NCBI GenBank assembly: GCA_903864315.1
Contig: CAIPFK010000152.1
Coordinates: 124,001-188,000, forward strand
Direction: 5' to 3'
Source of the DNA: an uncultured Burkholderiales bacterium
GTDB lineage: Bacteria; Pseudomonadota; Gammaproteobacteria; Burkholderiales; Burkholderiaceae_C
DNA: 64,000 nt
Numbering within the stretch: position 1 is the first letter of the stretch; each line of letters opens with the position of its first letter. This document shows positions 1 to 7,351 of the stretch, piece after piece. The translations under genes were made by a program, and so were the position numbers. The notes under the pieces are model-generated. The model saw only the letters and a program-made list of their open reading frames with translations. It was not told where the DNA came from and made no database searches.

Positions 1-14
1 CAGGGCGAGAACAC

Positions 15-1463
15 TCAGCTGCCCGCGATTTGCATGCGATCAATGAGCACTGAGCCCACGGTCTTGGCACCATAGTTGTAGGCATCCGAGCCCACGGCCA
101 CGATGCCTTTGAACATGTCTTTGAGGTTGCCCGCGATGGTGATTTCTTGCACAGGAAATGCGATGACCCCGTTTTCCACCCAAAACCCGCTAGCACCTCT
201 GGAATAGTCACCGGTCACGTAATTGACCCCTTGGCCCATGAGTTCAATCACAAAAAGACCCGTGCCCAAGGCTTGAAGCATGGCATTGAGGTCGTCGTGT
301 TTTTTCGTGCGCTTGGAGGCAAACACCAAATTGTGTGAGCCCCCAGCATTGCCAGTGGTTCGCATACCAAGCTTGCGCGCGGAGTAGGTCCCCAAAAAAT
401 AACCCTCAACACGACCGGCATCGATCACGTTGCGCGCCTGGGTTTTTACGCCCTCGTCGTCAAACGGGGCTGAGCCTTTGCCACCCAAGATGAAGGGGTC
501 TTCTGTCATATGGATGTGAGAGGGCAAGACACGTTTGCCCATGGAGTCTTGCAAGAAGGAGGTCTTTCGGTAGAGCGCGCCACCACTCAAGGCCTGCACC
601 AAGTGCCCCACCAAACCCGCGGCCAAGGTGTTCTCAAAGAGCACAGGGCACTGGATGGTGGAGATTTTGCGAGAGTTCAAACGGCTCAACGCGCGGCGTG
701 CAGCGTACTCACCCACCGCTTGCGGGGAGGCCAAGAGTGCTGGGTCTCGCATGGAGGTGTACCACGCATCGCGCTGCATGTTGGCGCCTTTGCCGGCAAT
801 GGGTGCCACGGAGAGGCTGTGGCGTGAGCTGGCATAACCGCCTCGAAAGCCTTGGCTGTGGGCGCTGAAGAAATGACTTTGCTGGGCTGAAACACCCGCA
901 CCCTCGCTATTGGAGATGCGTTTGGACGTGGCAAATGCAGCGTCCTCGCAGGCCCGCGCCAGCTCAAAGGCTTGTTCGGCATTGACTTGCCATGGGTGAA
1001 AGAGCTCCAAGTCAGGGATCTTGCGAACGATGTCACGCTGATCGGGAAGACCTGCTGCCGGGTCTTGCGCGGTAAAGCGCGCGATGTCAAATGCCGCTTG
1101 AACGGTGCGTTTGATGGCCGCTGCAGAAAAGTCCGAGGTGCTGGCGTTGCCACGCCTGGCTCCCATATACACCGTGACACCCAGACCCTTGTCGCGGTTA
1201 CGCTCGACGGTCTCCAAAGCGCCTTTGCGCACCGACACACTCAAGCCACAACCCTCCGACGCTTCGGCCGCTGAGTCGCTCGCGCCCAGAGTTTTGGCGT
1301 GCGACATGGCCAAGTCCACCAACTCCTCAAACTGCTCACGCGTGTAAGCAAACCCCGAGTGGTCTGAGGTAGGGTGCGAAGAGGAACCCGACTTGTGCGA
1401 GGACTTGGGGTGAGGAGTGAGGGCAGTCGATTTGGACACGTTGGAGGATTTGGAGGTTTTCAT
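15..1463 (-). CDS. pmbA: Metalloprotease PmbA (TldD/PmbA family)
   Basis: 482-aa member of the TldD/PmbA family. In E. coli PmbA (TldE) pairs with TldD to cleave unfolded peptides such as the microcin B17 precursor and CcdA. The body from about residue 37 aligns by eye with PmbA: an early Glu-rich helix, the RNRDKGLGVTVY strand, and the C-terminal FVIELMGQGVNYVTGDYSRGASGFWVENG stretch read in parts. PmbA itself lacks the HExxxH zinc motif that TldD carries, and none is seen here. The first ~35 residues are a Ser/Lys/His-rich low-complexity leader absent from E. coli PmbA (about 450 aa). No clear Shine-Dalgarno precedes this ATG, so a downstream non-ATG start is possible. It is divergent from darP, a common betaproteobacterial arrangement. 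TldD is not in the window. Confidence 0.93.
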   Translation of the reverse strand: MKTSKSSNVSKSTALTPHPKSSHKSGSSSHPTSDHSGFAYTREQFEELVDLAMSHAKTLGASDSAAEASEGCGLSVSVRKGALETVERNRDKGLGVTVYMGARRGNASTSDFSAAAIKRTVQAAFDIARFTAQDPAAGLPDQRDIVRKIPDLELFHPWQVNAEQAFELARACEDAAFATSKRISNSEGAGVSAQQSHFFSAHSQGFRGGYASSRHSLSVAPIAGKGANMQRDAWYTSMRDPALLASPQAVGEYAARRALSRLNSRKISTIQCPVLFENTLAAGLVGHLVQALSGGALYRKTSFLQDSMGKRVLPSHIHMTEDPFILGGKGSAPFDDEGVKTQARNVIDAGRVEGYFLGTYSARKLGMRTTGNAGGSHNLVFASKRTKKHDDLNAMLQALGTGLFVIELMGQGVNYVTGDYSRGASGFWVENGVIAFPVQEITIAGNLKDMFKGIVAVGSDAYNYGAKTVGSVLIDRMQIAGS

Positions 1464-1526
1464 GTGACGCTATCATACTGGCGACCAGCCCAACTTGGCG
1501 CAAAGCACGCGATAATCACCTCCAAC

Positions 1527-2726
1527 ATGTCAAGAAAACCCAAAAAAGGCTATTACGTACAAGGCGTCTTCATCGCCTTGGGCAGCGAGCTCGACCTCGC
1601 CTATAAACGCGAGCTCAAAGGCACCGATGCAGCCAGTAAAACCGACCTCAAGCGAGAAAGCACCGAGCGCCAAAAGCTTGGGGAAGACTTGCTTGAACTC
1701 AGAAACGATCTCAAGCAAAAGCTCCTCGAGCAAGGGCACATCAGCACAGCCTTGATGGATGCCGTGAGTGAGGCCAAACGCATCACCAATTTTGAGGGCA
1801 AGCGCCGTCAAATGCAGTATGTGGGCAAGCTCATGCGCCGCTTGGACGAAGCGGACCTGCAAGCCATCCGCGACAGCCTAGAGATCCAACACGGCGGCAG
1901 CGCAAAAGAGACATTGGCTCTGCACGAGAGCGAGGCTTGGCGAAAGCGCTTGATTGAAGACGATCAAGCGCTTGGTGAGTGGCTCTCCAAATACCCCCGC
2001 CAAGAGCCGCAACAGTTCAGGGCCTTGGTGAGGCAGGCCAGGAAAGATGCTCAACCTCTCACCCGAGCCGAAGTCTCCACCGGCAAAGCACCTCGCCAAG
2101 GACGCGCCTATCGTGAACTGTTTCGCTGGATTCGTGAGACTTTGCACCCAACCCGAGTCGATGGGGATCAGCACCGTGACGATGCCACATTTTTCGACCC
2201 ACAAGACCCCCAACATGATGAGCCAGACGACTCATTGAAGCCTGTGCAAGTTCAGCCCATCTTCTTGAGCGTGGAGGAGATCAAATACAAAGAAGAGTTG
2301 GCCCGCGAAGAACTCAAAGCGCTCCAGGCGGAGAAAGAACGATTCAAAGAAGAGGCCCCCATCAAGAAAATATCGCCCCCTAAATCCGCGACGTCTGCAA
2401 ACAAAACTGGCACTAAAACTGTGAAAAAAACTGCCAGCAAGACCTCAGCAACAACAAAGGCAAAGGAAACTTCGACTCAAACGAAGGCCACAAAGACTGT
2501 AGCTAAGACTGCAGCAAAGACTGCTACAAAGACTGCGGTGAAGACCCCAACAAAGTCTGCACTCCAATCTATTGCAAAAAATATGGCAAAGAAAACACCT
2601 GCAAAAAAGTCGGCAGCCAAAACTCCAGCCAAATCCATCAGCAAGGCGAGCGTCAAGCCGTCGATCAAAAAGACGCCAACCCAACCGTTGGCAACGTCAA
2701 CATCGAAAGCCTCTAAAAAGCCATGA
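1527..2726 (+). CDS. darP: Ribosome-associated protein DarP/YjgA with long basic C-terminal tail
   Basis: DarP (formerly YjgA, DUF615) helps assemble the 50S subunit, acting on 23S rRNA domain V late in maturation. The ATG at 1527 gives MSRKPKKGYYVQG, the usual N terminus; upstream in-frame ATGs lie inside the pmbA region and are not used. The family domain covers about residues 1-235 (LMRRLDE, REL..WIRE segments). The protein is 399 aa, against about 180 in E. coli. The excess is a charged helical segment (about 245-280, EELAREELKALQAEKERF) followed by a Lys/Thr/Ala/Pro-rich tail with many KT/KTA/AKK repeats, resembling histone-H1-like bacterial tails. The tail is probably disordered and nucleic-acid binding (inference). 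The gene overlaps mog by four bases. Confidence 0.9.
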   Translation: MSRKPKKGYYVQGVFIALGSELDLAYKRELKGTDAASKTDLKRESTERQKLGEDLLELRNDLKQKLLEQGHISTALMDAVSEAKRITNFEGKRRQMQYVGKLMRRLDEADLQAIRDSLEIQHGGSAKETLALHESEAWRKRLIEDDQALGEWLSKYPRQEPQQFRALVRQARKDAQPLTRAEVSTGKAPRQGRAYRELFRWIRETLHPTRVDGDQHRDDATFFDPQDPQHDEPDDSLKPVQVQPIFLSVEEIKYKEELAREELKALQAEKERFKEEAPIKKISPPKSATSANKTGTKTVKKTASKTSATTKAKETSTQTKATKTVAKTAAKTATKTAVKTPTKSALQSIAKNMAKKTPAKKSAAKTPAKSISKASVKPSIKKTPTQPLATSTSKASKKP

Positions 2727-3358
2727 ACTCCGAGACCCCCCACACGGTTGAACACACCGCAGGAGACACGCGCTGCGACACCATCAAGATTGGTCTCTTG
2801 AGCGCCTCAGACCGAGCCGCGAGTGGCGTGTATCAAGACCAAGGCATCCCCGCGCTCAAAGCCTGGATAGAACAAGCCATTCACAATCCTGTTGAATGGC
2901 AAACGTCTTTGATTGCCGATGAGTTTGATGTGATTGCCGCTCACTTGAAGTCTTTGGTGAGTGCGGGATGTCATTTGGTGTTGACCACCGGTGGCACGGG
3001 TCCCGCGTTGAGGGACGTGACCCCAGAGGCCACCTTGAGCGTTGGTGATAAAGAAATGCCTGGCTTTGGCGAACAAATGAGGCAGGTGAGTCTGCGCTTT
3101 GTGCCCACCGCCATCTTGTCTCGCCAAGTTGCTGTGATTCGAGCACAGTCCTTGATCATCAACTTACCAGGCCAACCCAAATCCATTGCGCAAACTCTTG
3201 GCGGCCTCAAAGATGAGCAAGGAAAAGCATTGGTCCAGGGTATCTTTGCGGCGGTACCCTACTGCATCGATCTTTTGGGCGGCCCCTACATCGAGACCAA
3301 GGATGAGTTTTGCTCGTCCTTCAGGCCCCAAACAGCCCTCAAGTCCAAGCGTGTTTGA
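2723..3358 (+). CDS. mog: Molybdopterin adenylyltransferase Mog
   Basis: 211-aa MoaB/Mog-fold enzyme that adenylylates molybdopterin before molybdenum insertion during molybdenum cofactor synthesis. The signature TTGGTGP is at residues 88-94, followed by RDVTPEAT; IGLLSASDRA (about 23-32) is the first strand, and SLIINLPGQP near residue 150 is the conserved substrate loop. The start ATG overlaps the darP stop (ATGA), so the two are probably co-translated. Within this window the likely client is the molybdoenzyme NasA at 47.4 kb. MoaB-type proteins look similar; length and the C-terminal loop favour Mog. Confidence 0.88.
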   Translation: MNSETPHTVEHTAGDTRCDTIKIGLLSASDRAASGVYQDQGIPALKAWIEQAIHNPVEWQTSLIADEFDVIAAHLKSLVSAGCHLVLTTGGTGPALRDVTPEATLSVGDKEMPGFGEQMRQVSLRFVPTAILSRQVAVIRAQSLIINLPGQPKSIAQTLGGLKDEQGKALVQGIFAAVPYCIDLLGGPYIETKDEFCSSFRPQTALKSKRV

Positions 3359-3374
3359 CACGCGAAGAGCTTGG
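3345..3374. terminator. Stem-loop between convergent mog and nitroreductase
   Basis: The sequence CCAAGC..GCTTGG encloses an inner GCGTG-TTTGA-CACGC hairpin that contains the mog stop codon. It sits between two convergent genes, where a bidirectional transcription end is expected. There is no T-run, so intrinsic termination is not certain. Confidence 0.35.
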
Positions 3375-3400
3375 GGTGGTTGATCAACAACAGTTGAACA

Positions 3401-4015
3401 TCAAACGGTTTTGACCGCTTGGGCCAATGAGCGTCTGACTTTCCTGGGCCAGTTGCCTGGCGCGGCATTGCCCACTGCGATCAACATGACGGGCACTTCG
3501 TGCTCGTTCAAACCAAACTCCTTGGCCACTGCCGCCCCATCAAAACCGATCATTGCACCCGACACATAACCTTTGGCCTGAGCTGCGTACATGAGGGTCA
3601 TGGCGGCCAATGAACCGGAGCGGATCGCCTCATCGCGCTGGAGTTGTGCATTGCCGTTGTACATGCCGTTGCACATGCCAATCCAGCCATCATAGGCGGC
3701 TTGGTCCAATGCGCCCGCATCGAGCATGGGCTTGATGAGGGTGGGGAGTTGCTGGTAACCCATGGAGTCACCCACCACAATGAAAGTCACCGCTGCCTCG
3801 CTGACCTTGGCTTGATTGAACGCCAGTTTGCGCAAATTCGCTTTTTGTTGTGCTGAGGACACCGCAATCAAACGCCAGTTTTGCATATTGAATGAGGTGG
3901 GCGTATTCAAGGTCAACTCCACCAACTCCTGAATTTGAGCTTCACTCATGTGGTGCGTTGGATCAAAATTGTTGGCCGATGTGCGGCCTTGGATGGTGGC
4001 TAAAGTGTCAGACAT
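3401..4015 (-). CDS. Nitroreductase-family FMN oxidoreductase
   Basis: 204-aa nitroreductase-like protein. Enzymes of this fold bind FMN as dimers and use NAD(P)H to reduce nitro groups, quinones or other acceptors. Visible family features are the N-terminal R-x-S-x-x-x-F segment (RTSANNFDP, residues 11-19), the PTSFNMQNWRL stretch (about 39-49) matching the PS..NxQPW FMN loop, and GFDGAAVAKEFGL (about 156-168) matching the GfD...V...lgl helix. The substrate cannot be inferred. The gene is monocistronic, convergent with mog, and followed upstream by a roughly 200-bp intergenic region before cysE. Confidence 0.85.
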   Translation of the reverse strand: MSDTLATIQGRTSANNFDPTHHMSEAQIQELVELTLNTPTSFNMQNWRLIAVSSAQQKANLRKLAFNQAKVSEAAVTFIVVGDSMGYQQLPTLIKPMLDAGALDQAAYDGWIGMCNGMYNGNAQLQRDEAIRSGSLAAMTLMYAAQAKGYVSGAMIGFDGAAVAKEFGLNEHEVPVMLIAVGNAAPGNWPRKVRRSLAQAVKTV

Positions 4016-4223
4016 GGGAGAGCTCCAGAGAACGTAAAAAAACGGGAATTGAGTCCATCACCAAGCAAGAGCAATGCAGTGAGGGCGAGCCCCCCCAGCA
4101 TTCACTCACGTTGGGTGGAAAAAAATGAATAGGGCTTGAATGAACTTCTTCATCCCAACCCTTGATCCATATCAGGGTAACCCTGTGTAATTCAAGGCCT
4201 CTCGCTTGAACTGCGCGGTTTTT

Positions 4224-5063
4224 TTAACGTCCAAGACCCTGGGCATGGAGTCGACGAACATCTTCCAAGGCTTGCTCGAGTTGGGCCAAGCGTGCACTTT
4301 GAGCAAGTGACTGCTCACTCAAGTCTTTCAAGATCTGCAGTACGGGGTCATCGGCCTGCGTCACGCCATAGGCACTGAACCCATTTCCAGACGAATCCTG
4401 CCCAAGCCCCGGACCCTGATCTTTCTCCTCTTGGCCATTGACCCCATTGGAGGAATAGTGACCTGGCAACGCCTTGGAGACCAGCCCTTCAGGGTCTATC
4501 GGCGCGGGCGAAGCACTGGCCTGCGCTGGGTTCACCAGCGGCACTTCACCCGGCAAGATGAGCCTGGCTGGGTTCCCAATGGCCGTGGCGCCTGCGGGAA
4601 CGGGCTTGGTCACCACGGCATTGGAGCCAATTTTGGCGCCGTCTCCCACCAAAAAACCACCCAACACCTTGGCGCCTGCTCCCACCACGACGTTGGCACC
4701 CAAGGTGGGATGGCGCTTGACGCCTTTGTACAAACTCGTTCCTCCCAAGGTCACCCCTTGATAGATGGTGCAACCGTCGCCAATTTGAGCGGTCTCCCCC
4801 ACCACCACCCCCATGGCATGGTCAAAGAAGACGCGCTCACCAATCACAGCGGCCGGATGGATCTCAATGCCCGTCAAGAAACGACTCAAGTGCGAAATGA
4901 ACCGACCCAACCACCAAAAACCCAGACCCCACAAAGCGTGGGCCAAACGGTGCAAGATCAAGGCGTGAAGCCCTGGATAGCAAGTGAGCACCTCCCAGCG
5001 GCTCTTGGCCGCGGGGTCGCGCTCAAAAATGGTTTCGATGTCGGATCGCAATCGTGTAAACAT
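4224..5063 (-). CDS. cysE: Serine O-acetyltransferase CysE
   Basis: 279-aa cytoplasmic enzyme transferring acetyl from acetyl-CoA to L-serine, the first step of cysteine synthesis. The N-terminal helical segment (1-65) is short, as in the EpsC-like class. Left-handed beta-helix hexapeptide repeats run from about residue 66 ([11 protein letters not shown]) to 175 ([17 protein letters not shown]); the [10 protein letters not shown] and LGGTSL stretches carry the active-site His and the CoA loop. The last ~95 residues are unusual: a Pro/Ala/Gly-rich linker, then a helical Leu-rich end ([20 protein letters not shown]) suggestive of a coiled coil. It lies five bases downstream of trmJ, so the two are likely one transcript. 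Confidence 0.94.
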   Translation of the reverse strand: MFTRLRSDIETIFERDPAAKSRWEVLTCYPGLHALILHRLAHALWGLGFWWLGRFISHLSRFLTGIEIHPAAVIGERVFFDHAMGVVVGETAQIGDGCTIYQGVTLGGTSLYKGVKRHPTLGANVVVGAGAKVLGGFLVGDGAKIGSNAVVTKPVPAGATAIGNPARLILPGEVPLVNPAQASASPAPIDPEGLVSKALPGHYSSNGVNGQEEKDQGPGLGQDSSGNGFSAYGVTQADDPVLQILKDLSEQSLAQSARLAQLEQALEDVRRLHAQGLGR

Positions 5064-5068
5064 ATAGC

Positions 5069-5854
5069 TTAGGAGTCTATCTCTTTTACTCGGGCAGGCT
5101 CGCCCATGTGCTTAGCAACACCTCTGAGGATATGGACTTCTTCACGGGTGAGTTGCGCTCGATTGAAGAGTTGCTGCAAACGGGGCATGAGCTTTTTAGG
5201 GGCCAAGGGATCCAAAAACCCAATCTTGATCAACGAGGTCTCCCAATGCTTTAACAGCCCAGCGACAGCCTGGGCATCGGCCATGGAGTCCGTTTGTTCA
5301 GTGTGAGCTGCTGCGGGATGCTCAGGTGTGGCGGCAAAACCACCCAACGCCACGCGCCACTCGTAGGCGAGGAGCTGCACCGCACTGGCCAAATTGAGTG
5401 AACCAAAACTGGGGTTGCTTGGAATGGTCAAGGCCACATGGCAGCGGTAGACGTCTTCGTTTTTCATGCCAAAGCGCTCACTGCCAAACAAAAAAGCCAC
5501 CCCCAAATGCTCAGGCGCGAGCACACCATCGTGGACTTTTAAGTCTTGCACCAAAGCGGCCATGTGCTCGCGTGGTGTGCGAGTGGGTGGGCCAAAGTCT
5601 CTGGGCACCATGGCCGTGGCGCACAAATGAGTCATGCCCTCCAGGGCCTCATCCAAGCGGGAGACCACCCTGGCGTTGTTGAGGACATCCAAGGCCCCAC
5701 TGGCACGCTGGATGGTTTCGTCGCGATTGAGCACATTGGGAAAGCGCGGATTGACCAAGACCAACTCATCAAAGCCCATGACCTTCATGGCGCGCGCCGT
5801 GCCCCCGACATTGCCGGCATGGGAGGTGTCAATCAAAATGAAACGCGTGCGCAT
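5069..5854 (-). CDS. trmJ: tRNA (cytidine/uridine-2'-O-)-methyltransferase TrmJ
   Basis: 261-aa SPOUT-class methyltransferase that 2'-O-methylates nucleotide 32 in the tRNA anticodon loop using S-adenosylmethionine. The opening [20 protein letters not shown] motif, [10 protein letters not shown] (about 138-147) and the knot-forming [19 protein letters not shown] (about 161-179) are all present. The C-terminal helical part (about 220-255) matches the TrmJ-specific extension. The GSERFGM variant replaces the more common GxExxGL. It is divergent from suhB, as in E. coli, and upstream of cysE. Confidence 0.92.
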   Translation of the reverse strand: MRTRFILIDTSHAGNVGGTARAMKVMGFDELVLVNPRFPNVLNRDETIQRASGALDVLNNARVVSRLDEALEGMTHLCATAMVPRDFGPPTRTPREHMAALVQDLKVHDGVLAPEHLGVAFLFGSERFGMKNEDVYRCHVALTIPSNPSFGSLNLASAVQLLAYEWRVALGGFAATPEHPAAAHTEQTDSMADAQAVAGLLKHWETSLIKIGFLDPLAPKKLMPRLQQLFNRAQLTREEVHILRGVAKHMGEPARVKEIDS

Positions 5855-6062
5855 GCTCTGAAGTGCTCAAGGGTGCTGATTGCTGATGAAAGGTGCTTGA
5901 ATTGACTGTCGGCAGCTCAACCGGGTGAGCTGAGGAGTGCAAGAGGGCGTACTGAAGGACGTGCTGAGGGGCGTGCCACTTGAGTCCACCCCAACAGGCA
6001 ACGCCAGTCAGGTCCAACCCATGGCAAGCCGCGCTTGTCAGCCCCTTGCCACGAAGGCCTCA
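5855..6062. other. Upstream half of the trmJ-suhB intergenic region
   Basis: The divergent intergenic region runs from 5855 to 6250. I see no credible gene, tRNA or repeat in this half. It should hold the trmJ promoter on the minus strand, but no convincing -35/-10 pair stood out. The other half holds the suhB leader described separately. Confidence 0.4.
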
Positions 6063-6089
6063 TTGTCGCATGCAGTTTGCGTCTAAAAT
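6063..6089 (+). promoter_or_regulatory. Candidate suhB promoter
   Basis: TTGTCG at 6063-6068 and TAAAAT at 6084-6089, separated by 15 bases, which is on the short side. A start near 6096 would place the suhB ATG about 155 bases downstream, behind the three hairpins at 6114-6173. Confidence 0.5.
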
Positions 6090-6113
6090 AGGGACTGTAC
6101 TTGGCCGCAAGCA

Positions 6114-6173
6114 GCACCCACTCTTTGGGTGCTTGAGCTCTCTTTTGAGGAGAGCGCCAATGTCGCTCTTTTT
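6114..6173 (+). promoter_or_regulatory. suhB leader with alternative hairpins and terminator (putative attenuator or sRNA end)
   Basis: Three stems can form. Hairpin 1: GCACCCA (6114-6120), loop CTCTT, TGGGTGC (6126-6132), perfect. Hairpin 2: GCTCTC (6137-6142), seven-base loop, GAGAGC (6150-6155). Hairpin 3: AGAGCG (6151-6156), seven-base loop, CGCTCT (6164-6169), running directly into a T tract ending at 6173. Hairpins 2 and 3 share bases 6151-6155 and cannot coexist, the arrangement of an antiterminator and terminator. Alternatively the stretch from about 6096 to 6173 is a small RNA. Regulation by SuhB itself is an inference from its known antitermination role and autoregulation in E. coli. 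Confidence 0.5.
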
Positions 6174-6250
6174 CATCGTTGCCCCCTTGGTGCTCGACCC
6201 CTTGGGTCTTGCACCCGCTTTGCTGAACCACCTCCTTGATTGACCTTGCC

Positions 6251-7285
6251 ATGATGCCTTCCAACACCCTTCATCCCATGCTCAATGTGGCCATCAAGGC
6301 AGCCCGCGCGGCAGGCTCCATCATCAACCGCGCTGCCTTGGATATCGAGTCGGTGAGGGTGGCCGAGAAGAACGCCAACGATTTTGTCACCGAAGTTGAC
6401 CAAGCCAGTGAAGAGGCCATCATCCAAACGCTCTTGGGGGCATACCCAGACCACGGTATCTTGGCCGAAGAATCGGGTCAAGAGCACGGCAACGCACAAT
6501 CTGATTTCATCTGGATCATTGACCCCTTGGATGGCACCACCAATTTCATCCATGGGTTTCCCTATTACTGTGTGAGCATTGCCATGCAGTACCGAGGAAA
6601 AATTGAGCAAGCGGTGGTCTACGATCCCACTCGCAACGATTTATTTTCGGCCACCAAGGGACGTGGCGCCTTCATGAACGATCGGCGCATGCGCGTGGGC
6701 AAACGCACCCAGCTCAAAGACTGCCTATTGAGCACGGGCTTTCCGTACCGCCAAGGCGATGATTTGCAGACCTATTTGCAGTTGATGGGCGAGATGATCA
6801 AAAAAACAGCGGCACTGCGCCGTCCTGGTGCGGCAGCACTCGATTTGGCCTATGTGGCCGCGGGGTTCAGCGATGGTTTTTTTGAGTCTGGCTTGCAACC
6901 ATGGGACACGGCAGCGGGCTCGCTCTTGATCACAGAGTCTGGTGGACTCATTGGCAACTATTCTGGTGAATCGAATTTCCTTCATGTGAAAGAGTGCATG
7001 GCCGCCAACCCCAAGATTTACGCCCAAATGGCCCACCACTTGTCAGCGTTCTCCAAAGTCTCAGCATCAAAACCTTCTGAGGACTCTGCCAGCGAAGCTG
7101 GTGGCGTTGAGACCGATGGTGCTCACGAGAATGCCAACGCGGTACTCGATGCCCTTGCCCCCACACCGGCCAAACGCATCCAACGCGTCAAAGGCACACC
7201 CATGAGCATCAAGCCCAGCGGCTTCGATGGCGATGCCCGCCCTGGCTCGGCGCCCAGACGCCCACGCTCAAACAACCCGCGCTAA
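6251..7285 (+). CDS. suhB: Inositol-1-monophosphatase SuhB
   Basis: Member of the Mg2+/Li+-sensitive inositol monophosphatase family; in E. coli SuhB also joins the NusA/B/E/G complex that antiterminates rRNA transcription. The ATG at 6251 gives [22 protein letters not shown], matching the E. coli start MHPMLNIA. Metal ligands are visible in EESGQEH (about 72-78) and DPLDGTTNF (D91-F99), with the second Asp motif [12 protein letters not shown] near residue 216-227. The enzyme core ends near residue 265. A tail of about 80 residues follows, acidic then Pro/Arg-rich (ending RPRSNNPR), probably disordered and absent from E. coli SuhB (267 aa). No strong Shine-Dalgarno is seen. Confidence 0.92.
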   Translation: MMPSNTLHPMLNVAIKAARAAGSIINRAALDIESVRVAEKNANDFVTEVDQASEEAIIQTLLGAYPDHGILAEESGQEHGNAQSDFIWIIDPLDGTTNFIHGFPYYCVSIAMQYRGKIEQAVVYDPTRNDLFSATKGRGAFMNDRRMRVGKRTQLKDCLLSTGFPYRQGDDLQTYLQLMGEMIKKTAALRRPGAAALDLAYVAAGFSDGFFESGLQPWDTAAGSLLITESGGLIGNYSGESNFLHVKECMAANPKIYAQMAHHLSAFSKVSASKPSEDSASEAGGVETDGAHENANAVLDALAPTPAKRIQRVKGTPMSIKPSGFDGDARPGSAPRRPRSNNPR

Positions 7286-7351
7286 GCCCCCATCACACAT
7301 CCCCAGTCACGCCCTTCAAGCATCCTCCATTCACTTACGCCCATTCTGTCC

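Noticed and set aside
5980-6243. Plus-strand frame of 87 codons through the suhB leader
   Set aside because: No Shine-Dalgarno and no protein character; the stretch is better explained by RNA structure.
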